Source: Oceaniferula spumae
GTDB lineage: Bacteria; Verrucomicrobiota; Verrucomicrobiia; Verrucomicrobiales; Akkermansiaceae
NCBI RefSeq assembly: GCF_042849255.1
Contig: NZ_AP026866.1
Location: 1,240,001 to 1,304,000, forward strand
Length of the DNA: 64,000 nt
Direction of reading: 5' to 3'
The notes under the pieces were generated by a model, which saw only the letters and a list, made by a program, of their open reading frames with translations, was not told the DNA's origin and searched no databases. This document shows positions 8,568 through 16,357 of the stretch, one piece after another. How positions within the stretch are numbered: position 1 is the stretch's first letter; each line of letters opens with the position of its first letter. Both the position numbers and the translations under genes were made by a program.

Positions 8568-10013
8568 ATGAATACGTCTCATCATTGGATCAACGGCCAA
8601 AAAATCTCTGAGGCTACATCTTACTTTGATTCAATTTCTCCAGTAACGGGAGACGTTCTCGCCAGAGTGCCAGTGGCTGACAAAAATTTGTTAGAGAAAG
8701 CAATTAGTGGCGCACAGCAAGCGCAAACTGCATGGGCAGCTCTCTCACCGATGGAGCGTGGCCGCGTGCTTCGGAAAGCCGCTGACCTCCTCCGCGAGCA
8801 CAACCAACGCCTCGCCGAACTTGAGGTGGCGGACACTGGCAAGCCGATCCAAGAGGCCGACTGTGTCGATATTTTATCCGGTGCCGATTGCCTGGAATAC
8901 TACGGCAGCATCATCGCCGGCGATCGCGGTGCACAAATTGATCTCGGAAACAACTTCGCCTACACCCGTCGCGAGCCACTGGGTGTTTGTCTCGGCATCG
9001 GTGCCTGGAACTACCCTCTGCAAATCGCCTGTTGGAAAGCCGCGCCATGTCTGGCTGCTGGAAACGCGCTGATTTTCAAACCTTCGGAAATGACTCCCCT
9101 CACAGCACCGGAGCTTGGCCCCATTTTCAAAGAAGCAGGATTACCGGACGGATTGTTCCAAGTGGTCCACGGCGATGCAGAAGTAGGCAAGGCACTGGTA
9201 GAGCATAATGGCATCTGCAAAGTCTCCCTAACAGGTGAGGTTAACACCGGCAAAAAAGTCATGGCCGCCGCCGCTGGCAGCCTGAAAAAAGTCACCTTCG
9301 AACTCGGAGGAAAATCCCCCCTCATCATCTTCGACGACGCCGATCTCAACAACGCGGTGAGCGCCTCCATGGTCGCCAATTTCTACACCCAAGGTGAGAT
9401 TTGTTCCAACGGCACCCGCGTCTTCGTCCAGCGAGATTGCTACAACGCATTTCTCGAACAGCTCACCAAGCGGACTGAAAAACTGGTGATCGGTGACCCC
9501 ATGGATCCCGCCACCCAGATCGGCGCGCTGATCAGCGAAGACCATCTCACAAGCGTCGCCAATGCCTGCGAAAAAGGAGTGACCGGAGGTGCCAGGCTGG
9601 TCACCGGCGGCAAACGTGCATCAGACCTCAAGGGTGCCTTTTTCCAACCCACCATCTTTGCCGACTGCGAGGATGGGATGTGGATCATGCAGAATGAAAT
9701 CTTCGGTCCGGTGATGTGTGTGACACCCTTCGACACCGAAGACGAAGTCATCGCCCGCGCCAACGACACTCCTTACGGTCTGGCTGCCGGAGTCTTCACC
9801 CGCGATCTCGCACGCGGCCACCGCGTGGTGCACGCACTGCAAGCCGGCACCTGCTGGATCAATAACTACAACATCACCCCCATCGAGATGCCCTTCGGCG
9901 CTTACAAGCAAAGCGGCATGGGCCGCGAAAACGGCTGGGAGGCACTGGAAGCATACACTCAAGTCAAGAGCGTCTATGTAGAGCTTGGCGATGTGGAATC
10001 CCCTTACGAATAA
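8568..10013 (+). CDS. betB: Betaine-aldehyde dehydrogenase
   Basis: 481 residues, the usual length. NAD-dependent aldehyde dehydrogenase fold: GAWNYPLQIACWKAAPCLAAGN with FKPSEMTPLTA for cofactor binding, the general-base glutamate in FELGGKSP, and the nucleophilic cysteine in QGEICSNGTRVF. The C-terminal PFGAYKQSGMGRENG is typical of betaine-aldehyde enzymes. It oxidises betaine aldehyde to glycine betaine, an osmoprotectant. The next gene, betA, begins 2 bases after the stop, so they are surely co-transcribed. ATG 8568 has no Shine-Dalgarno sequence. Confidence 0.93.
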   Translation: MNTSHHWINGQKISEATSYFDSISPVTGDVLARVPVADKNLLEKAISGAQQAQTAWAALSPMERGRVLRKAADLLREHNQRLAELEVADTGKPIQEADCVDILSGADCLEYYGSIIAGDRGAQIDLGNNFAYTRREPLGVCLGIGAWNYPLQIACWKAAPCLAAGNALIFKPSEMTPLTAPELGPIFKEAGLPDGLFQVVHGDAEVGKALVEHNGICKVSLTGEVNTGKKVMAAAAGSLKKVTFELGGKSPLIIFDDADLNNAVSASMVANFYTQGEICSNGTRVFVQRDCYNAFLEQLTKRTEKLVIGDPMDPATQIGALISEDHLTSVANACEKGVTGGARLVTGGKRASDLKGAFFQPTIFADCEDGMWIMQNEIFGPVMCVTPFDTEDEVIARANDTPYGLAAGVFTRDLARGHRVVHALQAGTCWINNYNITPIEMPFGAYKQSGMGRENGWEALEAYTQVKSVYVELGDVESPYE

Positions 10014-10015
10014 AC

Positions 10016-11662
10016 ATGTCTGACTACGATTACATCATCATCGGTGGCGGCTCCGCTGGCTGTGTGCTTGCGAACCGACTGAGTGAGAACCCGTCTAACA
10101 AAGTCCTCGTTCTCGAGGCGGGCCGACCCGACTACATCTGGGACATCTTCATCCACATGCCCGCCGGACTCAGCGTGCCACTGGGAAATAAACACTACGA
10201 TTGGTGCTACGAATCCGAGCCGGAACCATTCATGAATGGCCGCAAGATCTTTCACGGTCGTGGCAAAGTGTTAGGCGGCTCCAGCAGCATCAACGGCATG
10301 ATCTACATCCGCGGCAATGCCATGGACTATCAGAAATGGGCCGAAGCCGAGGGCATGGAGAAATGGGACTATGCCCACTGTCTCCCCTACTTCAAACGTG
10401 CGGAGACCCAGCTCGATGGCGATGCCAAATACCACGGAAGAAACGGCCCGCTGAAACTAGAGGTCGGTCCGTGTAAAAACCCGCTATTCAAATCCTGGCT
10501 CAAGGCAGGCGAGCAAGCTGGCTACCCGATCACCGAGGACAACAACGGCGAACAGCAAGAAGGCTTCGGTCCCTTCGATCGCAATGTGCACCGCGGCCGC
10601 AGGCTCAGCTCGGCGCGTGCTTATTTCCATCCGGTCAAAAAACGCCCGAACCTCACCGTGATCTGTCGCGCTCTAACAACGCGCATTTTATTCGATGGAA
10701 AAACCGCCACCGGCGTCGAATTCAGACGTGGAAAAAACGGCCCGCTCGAGCAAGTAAGCTGCCGCGAAGTCATCAGCTGCAGTGGTGCCATCAACTCACC
10801 GCAGCTACTGCAACTTTCCGGCATCGGAAATAAAGACGAGCTGGAAAAAATCGGCATCGACTGCGTGCACCACCTGCCAGGTGTAGGCGAGAACATGCAG
10901 GATCACCTCGAGGTTTACGTGCAGCACTCGTGCACCAAACCAGTGTCTATGGCACCCGCTCTCAAATGGTTTAACAAACCATGGATCGGCTTCAAGTGGC
11001 TGTTCTTCCGCAAGGGCGAAGCGGCGACCAATCACTTCGAAGCTGGAGCCTTCATCCGCACCAATGATGAAGTCTCGTATCCCAATGTGCAGTTCCATTT
11101 CCTACCGCTGGCCATCCGCTACGACGGCTCCTCCCCCAGCTCCGGCCATGGCTACCAAGTCCACGTAGGTCCTGTGCTCTCGGATGCTCGCGGCTCTTGC
11201 AAAATCAAATCCAAAGACCCCACCGAATACCCGGCGCTGAGATTCAACTACCTCTCCACCGAGCAAGATCGCCGTGAGTGGGTGGAGAGCATTCGTGCAA
11301 CCCGGAAAATTCTCAGCCAGCCAGCCTTCGATGAGTTCAATGGAGGAGAAATCTCCCCCGGCCCTGAAGTGGAAACGGATGAGGAAATCCTCGATTGGGT
11401 CGCCAAGGATGGCGAAACCGCCCTGCACCCATCATGCACCTGCAAGATGGGACTCGATGAAATGTCGGTCACCCACCCGGACACCTTCAAGGTTCACGGA
11501 GTCGAAGGCCTGCGCGTGGTCGATGCCTCAGTGATGCCCTTTGTCACCAATGCTAACATCTATGCTCCGGTAATGATGATTGCCGAGCGTGCGGCGGATG
11601 CTATTCTGGATAATGATCCCTTGGCCCCCGAACATGTAAAATTCCATAGTCACTCTGCCTAA
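10016..11662 (+). CDS. betA: Choline dehydrogenase (GMC oxidoreductase)
   Basis: 548 residues. N-terminal FAD-binding IIGGGSAGCVLANRLSENP, the GMC signature GKVLGGSSSINGMIYIRG, and a C-terminal substrate domain with HPSCTCKMG and DASVMPFVTNANIYAPVMMIAERAAD. It oxidises choline to betaine aldehyde, which the adjacent betB product takes to glycine betaine. The order betB-betA is tight (2 bases), followed directly by a HAD hydrolase gene. No betI-type TetR repressor or BCCT choline transporter is in the window; uptake may depend on genes elsewhere or on the DUF5690 protein upstream. Confidence 0.92.
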   Translation: MSDYDYIIIGGGSAGCVLANRLSENPSNKVLVLEAGRPDYIWDIFIHMPAGLSVPLGNKHYDWCYESEPEPFMNGRKIFHGRGKVLGGSSSINGMIYIRGNAMDYQKWAEAEGMEKWDYAHCLPYFKRAETQLDGDAKYHGRNGPLKLEVGPCKNPLFKSWLKAGEQAGYPITEDNNGEQQEGFGPFDRNVHRGRRLSSARAYFHPVKKRPNLTVICRALTTRILFDGKTATGVEFRRGKNGPLEQVSCREVISCSGAINSPQLLQLSGIGNKDELEKIGIDCVHHLPGVGENMQDHLEVYVQHSCTKPVSMAPALKWFNKPWIGFKWLFFRKGEAATNHFEAGAFIRTNDEVSYPNVQFHFLPLAIRYDGSSPSSGHGYQVHVGPVLSDARGSCKIKSKDPTEYPALRFNYLSTEQDRREWVESIRATRKILSQPAFDEFNGGEISPGPEVETDEEILDWVAKDGETALHPSCTCKMGLDEMSVTHPDTFKVHGVEGLRVVDASVMPFVTNANIYAPVMMIAERAADAILDNDPLAPEHVKFHSHSA

Positions 11663-12352
11663 ATGTCACTTCTCCCACCAGAACCCATGCAAGCCGTCGT
11701 CTTTGATATGGACGGCACGCTCTTTGACACGGAGAAGATTTATTATCACGTCTTTCTACTCGCTCTGAGAGATCAAGGATTTGATATGGACGAGGATTTC
11801 TATCATCAGAATCTCGCCGGAACAACCAACGTTCACATTGAGACCTATCTCCAAGCAGAGCATGGTCACTCCTTTGACCTCGCACTCTACAAAAGTGCCT
11901 GGCCGCAGTATTTACACGAGTATATTGAGGAAAAAGGACTCCCGTTCATGCCCGAGATCCCCCAACTGCTCGATGCCCTCACTGAGAAACAAGTGCCACT
12001 GGCCGTAGCCTCATCCAGTGACTATGTGGAGATCGAGTTTTTCCTAACAAAGTCAGGAATTAGAAACCGCTTTGATGTCCTTGCCGCTGGCGATGAAGTG
12101 CCTAACAGCAAACCGGCTCCTGACATTTTCAAGCTCGCGGCAGAAAGGCTCGGTTTACCCGCCGCCTCGTGCCTCGCGATCGAGGATAGCAATCATGGAG
12201 TGCAAGCTGCATCCGAGGCCGGCATGAAGGTTATTATGACTCCCGGTCCAGCAGGTGCCTCGGCAAAGTCCAGACAACTTGCCGAGCTACCTGAAAGTCT
12301 GCTCAGCCACACGATGCAGTATTTCTACGCACGTGGAAACTACTGCCGATAA
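11663..12352 (+). CDS. HAD-superfamily hydrolase (subfamily IA phosphatase/mutase type)
   Basis: 229 residues. Motif I FDMDGTLFDTE, motif II ASSSD, motif III lysine in SKPAPDIF, motif IV AIEDSNHG. The helical cap between residues about 30 and 95 places it with beta-phosphoglucomutase-like phosphatases. It starts immediately after the betA stop codon (TAA-ATG), so it belongs to the bet operon. This suggests action on a choline- or betaine-related phosphate, for example dephosphorylating phosphocholine to feed betA, but that is inference. ATG 11687 is an alternative start. Its 3' end overlaps the convergent regulator by 13 bases. Confidence 0.85.
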   Translation: MSLLPPEPMQAVVFDMDGTLFDTEKIYYHVFLLALRDQGFDMDEDFYHQNLAGTTNVHIETYLQAEHGHSFDLALYKSAWPQYLHEYIEEKGLPFMPEIPQLLDALTEKQVPLAVASSSDYVEIEFFLTKSGIRNRFDVLAAGDEVPNSKPAPDIFKLAAERLGLPAASCLAIEDSNHGVQAASEAGMKVIMTPGPAGASAKSRQLAELPESLLSHTMQYFYARGNYCR

Positions 12353-13530
12353 GAGGATGGGCGTTTGCCGGTCTCGCGGTGAAAGAAGCGACTCATCTCA
12401 TGCCCAGAAGAAAACTGCATCGACTTGGTGATTTCCTTCAACGGCATCTTGGTTTCTTCTAACAAATATTGAAGATGGTGAAGCCTCACCTTCATCACCT
12501 CCTCCTTCGGCCCATGGCCCAGGTGCTCACGCATGCGTTCCTTGATCGAAGTCATCGAAAGCTCGGAGAGATCGTTGAGCTCACTCACCAGAATTGCTCT
12601 TTTGGGGGCATTTCTTCGGATCCACCGAACCAGCCGGGCGACCTCTGGATCGCGGATTGCAATGACATCGGTGGAGTCGCGCACGTGCAGCCCCTCGGGT
12701 TTAATTTCCCGCACTTCGCCTTGCAGATCATCGCCGGCTAACATCCTTTCGATCATTGTCGCGGCAAGATAGCCCGCTTCCCTACCCGGATAACCGATGC
12801 TCGTCAGGGCCGGAACATTGGCGTGGCAATAGTGGACATCATTACCAAAACCCAACACGGCCAGCTCGCTCGGCACCACCTTTCCAATTCGCTCGGCCGC
12901 GCGAAGAACAACGGCAGCCAAGGCATCATCCCCTGCGAATAATCCCGTAGGAGTGGGTAAGGTCTCCAGAAACCCAGCCACCGCCTTCTCGACATCCTTC
13001 CATGCATTTTTTTCCCAAAGCGGAAATCCGGGCAACAAGTGCACAGCCACCTCGTGGCCATTTTCGCTCAGACGTTGACGGAAACCTTCCAAACGTTTTC
13101 TCGCGTAAACACGAGTGCCGGGTGCATTCTGTAAGTCTTTATACAACGTTTCTCCGCGCGCGATGAAGGCGTAATTTTCAAACCCCAGCCCCATCAGGTG
13201 CTTCGCTGCCATGCGCCCAGCCTCAACGTTATCGGGGATTACTCTGGGAAAACCAGCGTCCGGCCCTTCGGAACTGAGTAGGGTTACTACTATACCTCGA
13301 TCCTTGAAATCTTTGAGTTCCTCTTCCGTCGCACGGTAGAGCACTAGCCCTTCTCCCTGCCAGCCGACGCCGATTTCTCGCGGCTCCATTTCTCCGAACG
13401 TATCAGAATCGGTCACAATTCTCCATACTCCACTATCACGAACGTAATCATGGATGCCTTCAAGAACTGTGGACGTCGAACCAGCCCATACAGGCAAACG
13501 TATACCCACAATGGGAGGACATAAACTCAT
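12340..13530 (-). CDS. XylR-type AraC transcriptional regulator with LacI-like sensor domain
   Basis: 396 residues from ATG 13530 (MSLCPPIVGIRL); ATG 13557 gives 9 more. Residues about 5-280 form a periplasmic-binding-protein-like sugar sensor (GIHDYVRDSG, DNVEAGRMAAKHLMGLGF, TGLFAGDDALAA, VLGFGND). The C-terminal 100 residues are an AraC double helix-turn-helix (RLHHLQYLLEETKMPLKEITKSM, then SSGHEMSRFFHRETGKRPSSYR). Such regulators usually answer to a sugar, and this lineage has many. It is convergent with the bet operon and overlaps it by 13 bases, so it need not regulate it. The target is unknown; no sugar catabolic operon is adjacent. Confidence 0.85.
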   Translation of the reverse strand: MSLCPPIVGIRLPVWAGSTSTVLEGIHDYVRDSGVWRIVTDSDTFGEMEPREIGVGWQGEGLVLYRATEEELKDFKDRGIVVTLLSSEGPDAGFPRVIPDNVEAGRMAAKHLMGLGFENYAFIARGETLYKDLQNAPGTRVYARKRLEGFRQRLSENGHEVAVHLLPGFPLWEKNAWKDVEKAVAGFLETLPTPTGLFAGDDALAAVVLRAAERIGKVVPSELAVLGFGNDVHYCHANVPALTSIGYPGREAGYLAATMIERMLAGDDLQGEVREIKPEGLHVRDSTDVIAIRDPEVARLVRWIRRNAPKRAILVSELNDLSELSMTSIKERMREHLGHGPKEEVMKVRLHHLQYLLEETKMPLKEITKSMQFSSGHEMSRFFHRETGKRPSSYRQ

Positions 13531-13659
13531 GCGAGCTGGAGAATAAACTATCCCCATGGCAGATAAAGCCTGTTTTCACAATTTCCCTCTCAATTGATCG
13601 CAGAAAAAATCCATTTTTCCATTGCCACCTCAGACTCTGGCATTCAATATCCTACCACG

Positions 13660-14088
13660 ATGAAAAAAGCACTTACGATCGCAGCAGCATTAGTCGTCAC
13701 GGCCTCCGGTGCCATGGCCGACATCCAGGCGCCTCCTGGCTCCACTTACACATCCACCCGTAAGCTTGGACGTGCCATCAGCAACATCCTCTACGGCATC
13801 GTTGAGATTCCTGAGCAAATCGTTCGTAAGAACGAGGCATACGGCCGCAAAGCTGGCTGGTCCTACGGAGCAGTCGACGGTGGCCGCCGCGCATTCAAGC
13901 GTCTCGGTTATGGTTTCTACGAGCTGGTAACCTTCCACTGCCCAACGTATAAAGGCACCTTCAAGCCACCTTACGAGCGCTGTGGTGAAGACCATCGCAT
14001 CGAGATGAACCCACATGACGGACTCTCCGAGTTCCCGCCTATTCTCGGTGCTGAGCAATATTACCACACCCGCTCGCAGCAGTGGTAA
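13660..14088 (+). CDS. TIGR04073-family exosortase-associated secreted protein
   Basis: 142 residues from ATG 13660 (MKKALTIAAALVVTASGAMA signal peptide); the frame opens at 13594 but those residues do not fit. The mature part has the family pattern KLGRAISNILYGIVEIPEQIV...GWSYGAVDGGRRAFKRLGYGFYELVTFHCP. This family occurs in genomes with exosortase/PEP-CTERM sorting; its role is unknown. It has no PEP-CTERM signal itself. Monocistronic, with a strong terminator 42 bases after the stop. No exosortase gene is within reach here. Confidence 0.75.
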   Translation: MKKALTIAAALVVTASGAMADIQAPPGSTYTSTRKLGRAISNILYGIVEIPEQIVRKNEAYGRKAGWSYGAVDGGRRAFKRLGYGFYELVTFHCPTYKGTFKPPYERCGEDHRIEMNPHDGLSEFPPILGAEQYYHTRSQQW

Positions 14089-14129
14089 TGTCGAATCGCC
14101 GATTGATTCGGTAATTCACCCAATTTCCA

Positions 14130-14166
14130 AAACCCGCATCTGTTTCACGCAGTTGCGGGTTTTTTA
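14130..14166 (+). terminator. Rho-independent terminator
   Basis: Stem aacccgca (14131-14138) / tgcgggtt (14154-14161) followed by a T run to 14166, downstream of the TIGR04073 gene. The remaining bases to 14340 show no gene or clear signal. Confidence 0.85.
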
Positions 14167-14340
14167 TATGCCTGTAAGTTACCACATCGGGCTTTCGCAC
14201 TCGATGAAATGTATGCGGTCTGCTTTTCGTATTGAAAATACAAGGTTTAGGCGTCAATGATGTGACGGGGCCTCTCAAGAGATTAGACTCACACGCTTCA
14301 CGTATTTCCCCCAACACTCCGCCCCCAACTGCCGCACAGA

Positions 14341-14895
14341 ATGAAACGCAAATATCTTAGGATGGTCCGCAGGGCCTATCGCTATCTGCGTCACCCGCGC
14401 ATTCGTAGTCGGCCTTGGCTGGTGGCTCTCACCAAACCTCTATTCGATCGTGATCTGTGGAATCCGTGTCGAAAAACTGTCGCCGGAGCACTTTCCATCG
14501 GTCTCTTCTGTGCGATGCTTCCCATCCCATTCCAAATGCTGCTCGCAGCCATGGCAAGCATGCGCGCTCGGGTAAATATTCCTGTCTCGATGGCGGCCTG
14601 CTGGATCAGTAATCCCCTCACCTACCCGCCATTGATCTTATTTCAGATCAAATTCGGCAGCTGGCTCCACGACCATATGAACATCCCTCTTCCCTTCGAC
14701 AAGGAGACGCGCATCCCTTTTCCCGGACTGGATATCGTCGGCAGCCCTGCCAACTTCACCGTCGGCTTCCTGGCCATGGGAGTCATCCTCAGCCTGTTGG
14801 CTTATCCGATCGTTTACGGCATATCACTCTTCCTGCCGAACCAAGGAAGGAAGGTTATTTCCGTGAAGCCGACGGAACAAAACTCTTCTCACTAA
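14341..14895 (+). CDS. DUF2062 domain membrane protein
   Basis: 184 residues. After a basic N-terminus, residues about 40-100 hold the DUF2062 pattern (VAGALSIGLFCAMLPIPFQM, WISNPLTYPPLILFQIKFG), followed by another pair of hydrophobic helices (VGFLAMGVILSLLAYPIVYG). DUF2062 proteins are small inner-membrane proteins, often near glycosyltransferase or envelope genes, with no settled biochemical role. Its 3' end overlaps the convergent TPM-domain gene by 41 bases. The start ATG 14341 is the first in the frame and has no Shine-Dalgarno sequence. Confidence 0.8.
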   Translation: MKRKYLRMVRRAYRYLRHPRIRSRPWLVALTKPLFDRDLWNPCRKTVAGALSIGLFCAMLPIPFQMLLAAMASMRARVNIPVSMAACWISNPLTYPPLILFQIKFGSWLHDHMNIPLPFDKETRIPFPGLDIVGSPANFTVGFLAMGVILSLLAYPIVYGISLFLPNQGRKVISVKPTEQNSSH

Positions 14896-15643
14896 CCCAG
14901 CCGCCACCGTAGGGGGCTCCAAGCCTTGAGGCGACATCGACATCGGGGAAATAGTAGTGCTTATGAGCAGCCACATCAGCCGTTGATGAGCGCTTCCACA
15001 GGAACATGCCCAAGAGGGCCAAGGCTAGAATCACTCCGAAAAAGATCGCCATGAGCTTGAGATTTGCGCTGTCTTTCCAAGTCGAAGGATCAGAGGCGAA
15101 ATACTCATTCATTTCTCTCTCTACACCGGACACTATCGTGATCGAACGATCGGAGGTATCCTGTCCTTTTGACTGTGCGGCGAGAGCACTACGCAGAATT
15201 TCACTCATCTTCTGGTCTGGAATCAGCCCACTCACTGCGTCATCAGCCAGGCCGGTTCCGCGATAGTAGGAAGCTGCGATATTTTTACCATCAACCGCAG
15301 GATCGGATTGGTATACTAGGACAAGCCCACGTTTCTCATCTCCTAGCCATGCCTTGTAGAGAGCGTCAGCGCGCGACTGAACCGTCCCATCCAGAACGTT
15401 GTAATAGAGCGCTAGATAGACCAAGTAACCATGCTGCTCTTCGATACGTTTGAGAGTCGCGGTTAGCTCGGCGAGCTTTGTGGGATTTTCGCGGAATGTG
15501 TCAGACAGATCTAGCACATGGTTCGCCGGGGCTGCGGGCAATGGCTTGGCCTCACCCTCAGATCCTTGGGCAAAAATACTGCCAGTCAGCAACATACTGC
15601 CAACTAACAAAAGTGCACAATAGAGAAGTCGGCTATGTTTCAC
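14855..15643 (-). CDS. TPM-domain (DUF477) envelope protein
   Basis: 262 residues. Signal peptide MKHSRLLYCALLLVGSMLLTG... ending near IFAQG, then a TPM domain at about residues 40-180: VLDLSDTFRENPTKLAELTATLKRIEEQHGY at the start and YYRGTGLADDAVSGLIPD near its end, and a single transmembrane helix at about 203-222 (MAIFFGVILALALLGMFLW). The family is linked to phosphatase activity in plants (TLP18.3) and to membrane quality control in bacteria; the role here is unknown. The extracytoplasmic domain faces the periplasm. Its C-terminus overlaps the DUF2062 gene tail-to-tail. Confidence 0.75.
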   Translation of the reverse strand: MKHSRLLYCALLLVGSMLLTGSIFAQGSEGEAKPLPAAPANHVLDLSDTFRENPTKLAELTATLKRIEEQHGYLVYLALYYNVLDGTVQSRADALYKAWLGDEKRGLVLVYQSDPAVDGKNIAASYYRGTGLADDAVSGLIPDQKMSEILRSALAAQSKGQDTSDRSITIVSGVEREMNEYFASDPSTWKDSANLKLMAIFFGVILALALLGMFLWKRSSTADVAAHKHYYFPDVDVASRLGAPYGGGWVSEKSFVPSASRK

Positions 15644-15706
15644 GTGTTCATCCTAATCATCCTCCATCAATTACTCAAGGATGTATCCTGATGCGAAAAA
15701 AGCGTC

Positions 15707-16339
15707 TTACTTCGACTTTTTCTCTTTGTATTCCTTACGCCCCTCTAACAAGGCTGTAACAAATAACAGAACCGCTGCGGTGGTGATACAGCTATCCGCC
15801 ACATTAAACGCCGGCCAGTGACCACCGCTCGAAGGCATGATTTTCTCGAAACCCGGGATTTTAAAATCGAGAAAGTCTACCACATACCCTTGGCTCAGAC
15901 GCTCCAGAAAACTGGAGTCCTTGTATGGCTCCAGCCAAAAACCTTGGAACAACCGATCCGTTAGATTGCCGAGGATACCTGAAATCAACAGAGGGGCCGA
16001 CCACTTTGCCGGCCCGGAGAATGCTCCCTTTTTCCAGAAATAAGTAATCCCTATCAGGGCTATGATCAAAACAAAGAGAAACACCACGGGAGCCCATGTT
16101 GTACCGTTCCCAATGCCGAAGGCGACCCCTTGGTTATGGCGGCGCACCAGATTAAAGACACCCTCGATGACCGGGCGCGTGTCCTCAGGGACCCCATATC
16201 GCTCGCCCTCATGGATAACAAAAGGCAACTTGAAGTTCATCACTACCCACCACTTGCTAATCTGATCGAGAATATACAGCGGCAGTGTAATCAACAGCAG
16301 CAGCTTGATGATTCTTGCTTTGGAGGGAGCGTCGGACAT
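15707..16339 (-). CDS. lspA: Lipoprotein signal peptidase (signal peptidase II)
   Basis: 210 residues, four membrane helices. The two catalytic aspartates are in GNLTDRLF and AFNVADSCI, with the DQISKWWV start motif. The enzyme removes the signal peptide from diacylglyceryl-prolipoproteins in the inner membrane. The loop between helices 3 and 4 is longer than in E. coli (GFWLEPYKDSSFLERLSQGY region). It follows ileS by 18 bases, the classic ileS-lspA pairing. The window encodes several lipobox proteins that would be its substrates. Confidence 0.93.
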   Translation of the reverse strand: MSDAPSKARIIKLLLLITLPLYILDQISKWWVVMNFKLPFVIHEGERYGVPEDTRPVIEGVFNLVRRHNQGVAFGIGNGTTWAPVVFLFVLIIALIGITYFWKKGAFSGPAKWSAPLLISGILGNLTDRLFQGFWLEPYKDSSFLERLSQGYVVDFLDFKIPGFEKIMPSSGGHWPAFNVADSCITTAAVLLFVTALLEGRKEYKEKKSK

Positions 16340-16357
16340 TGGATGAATCGCTACTGG

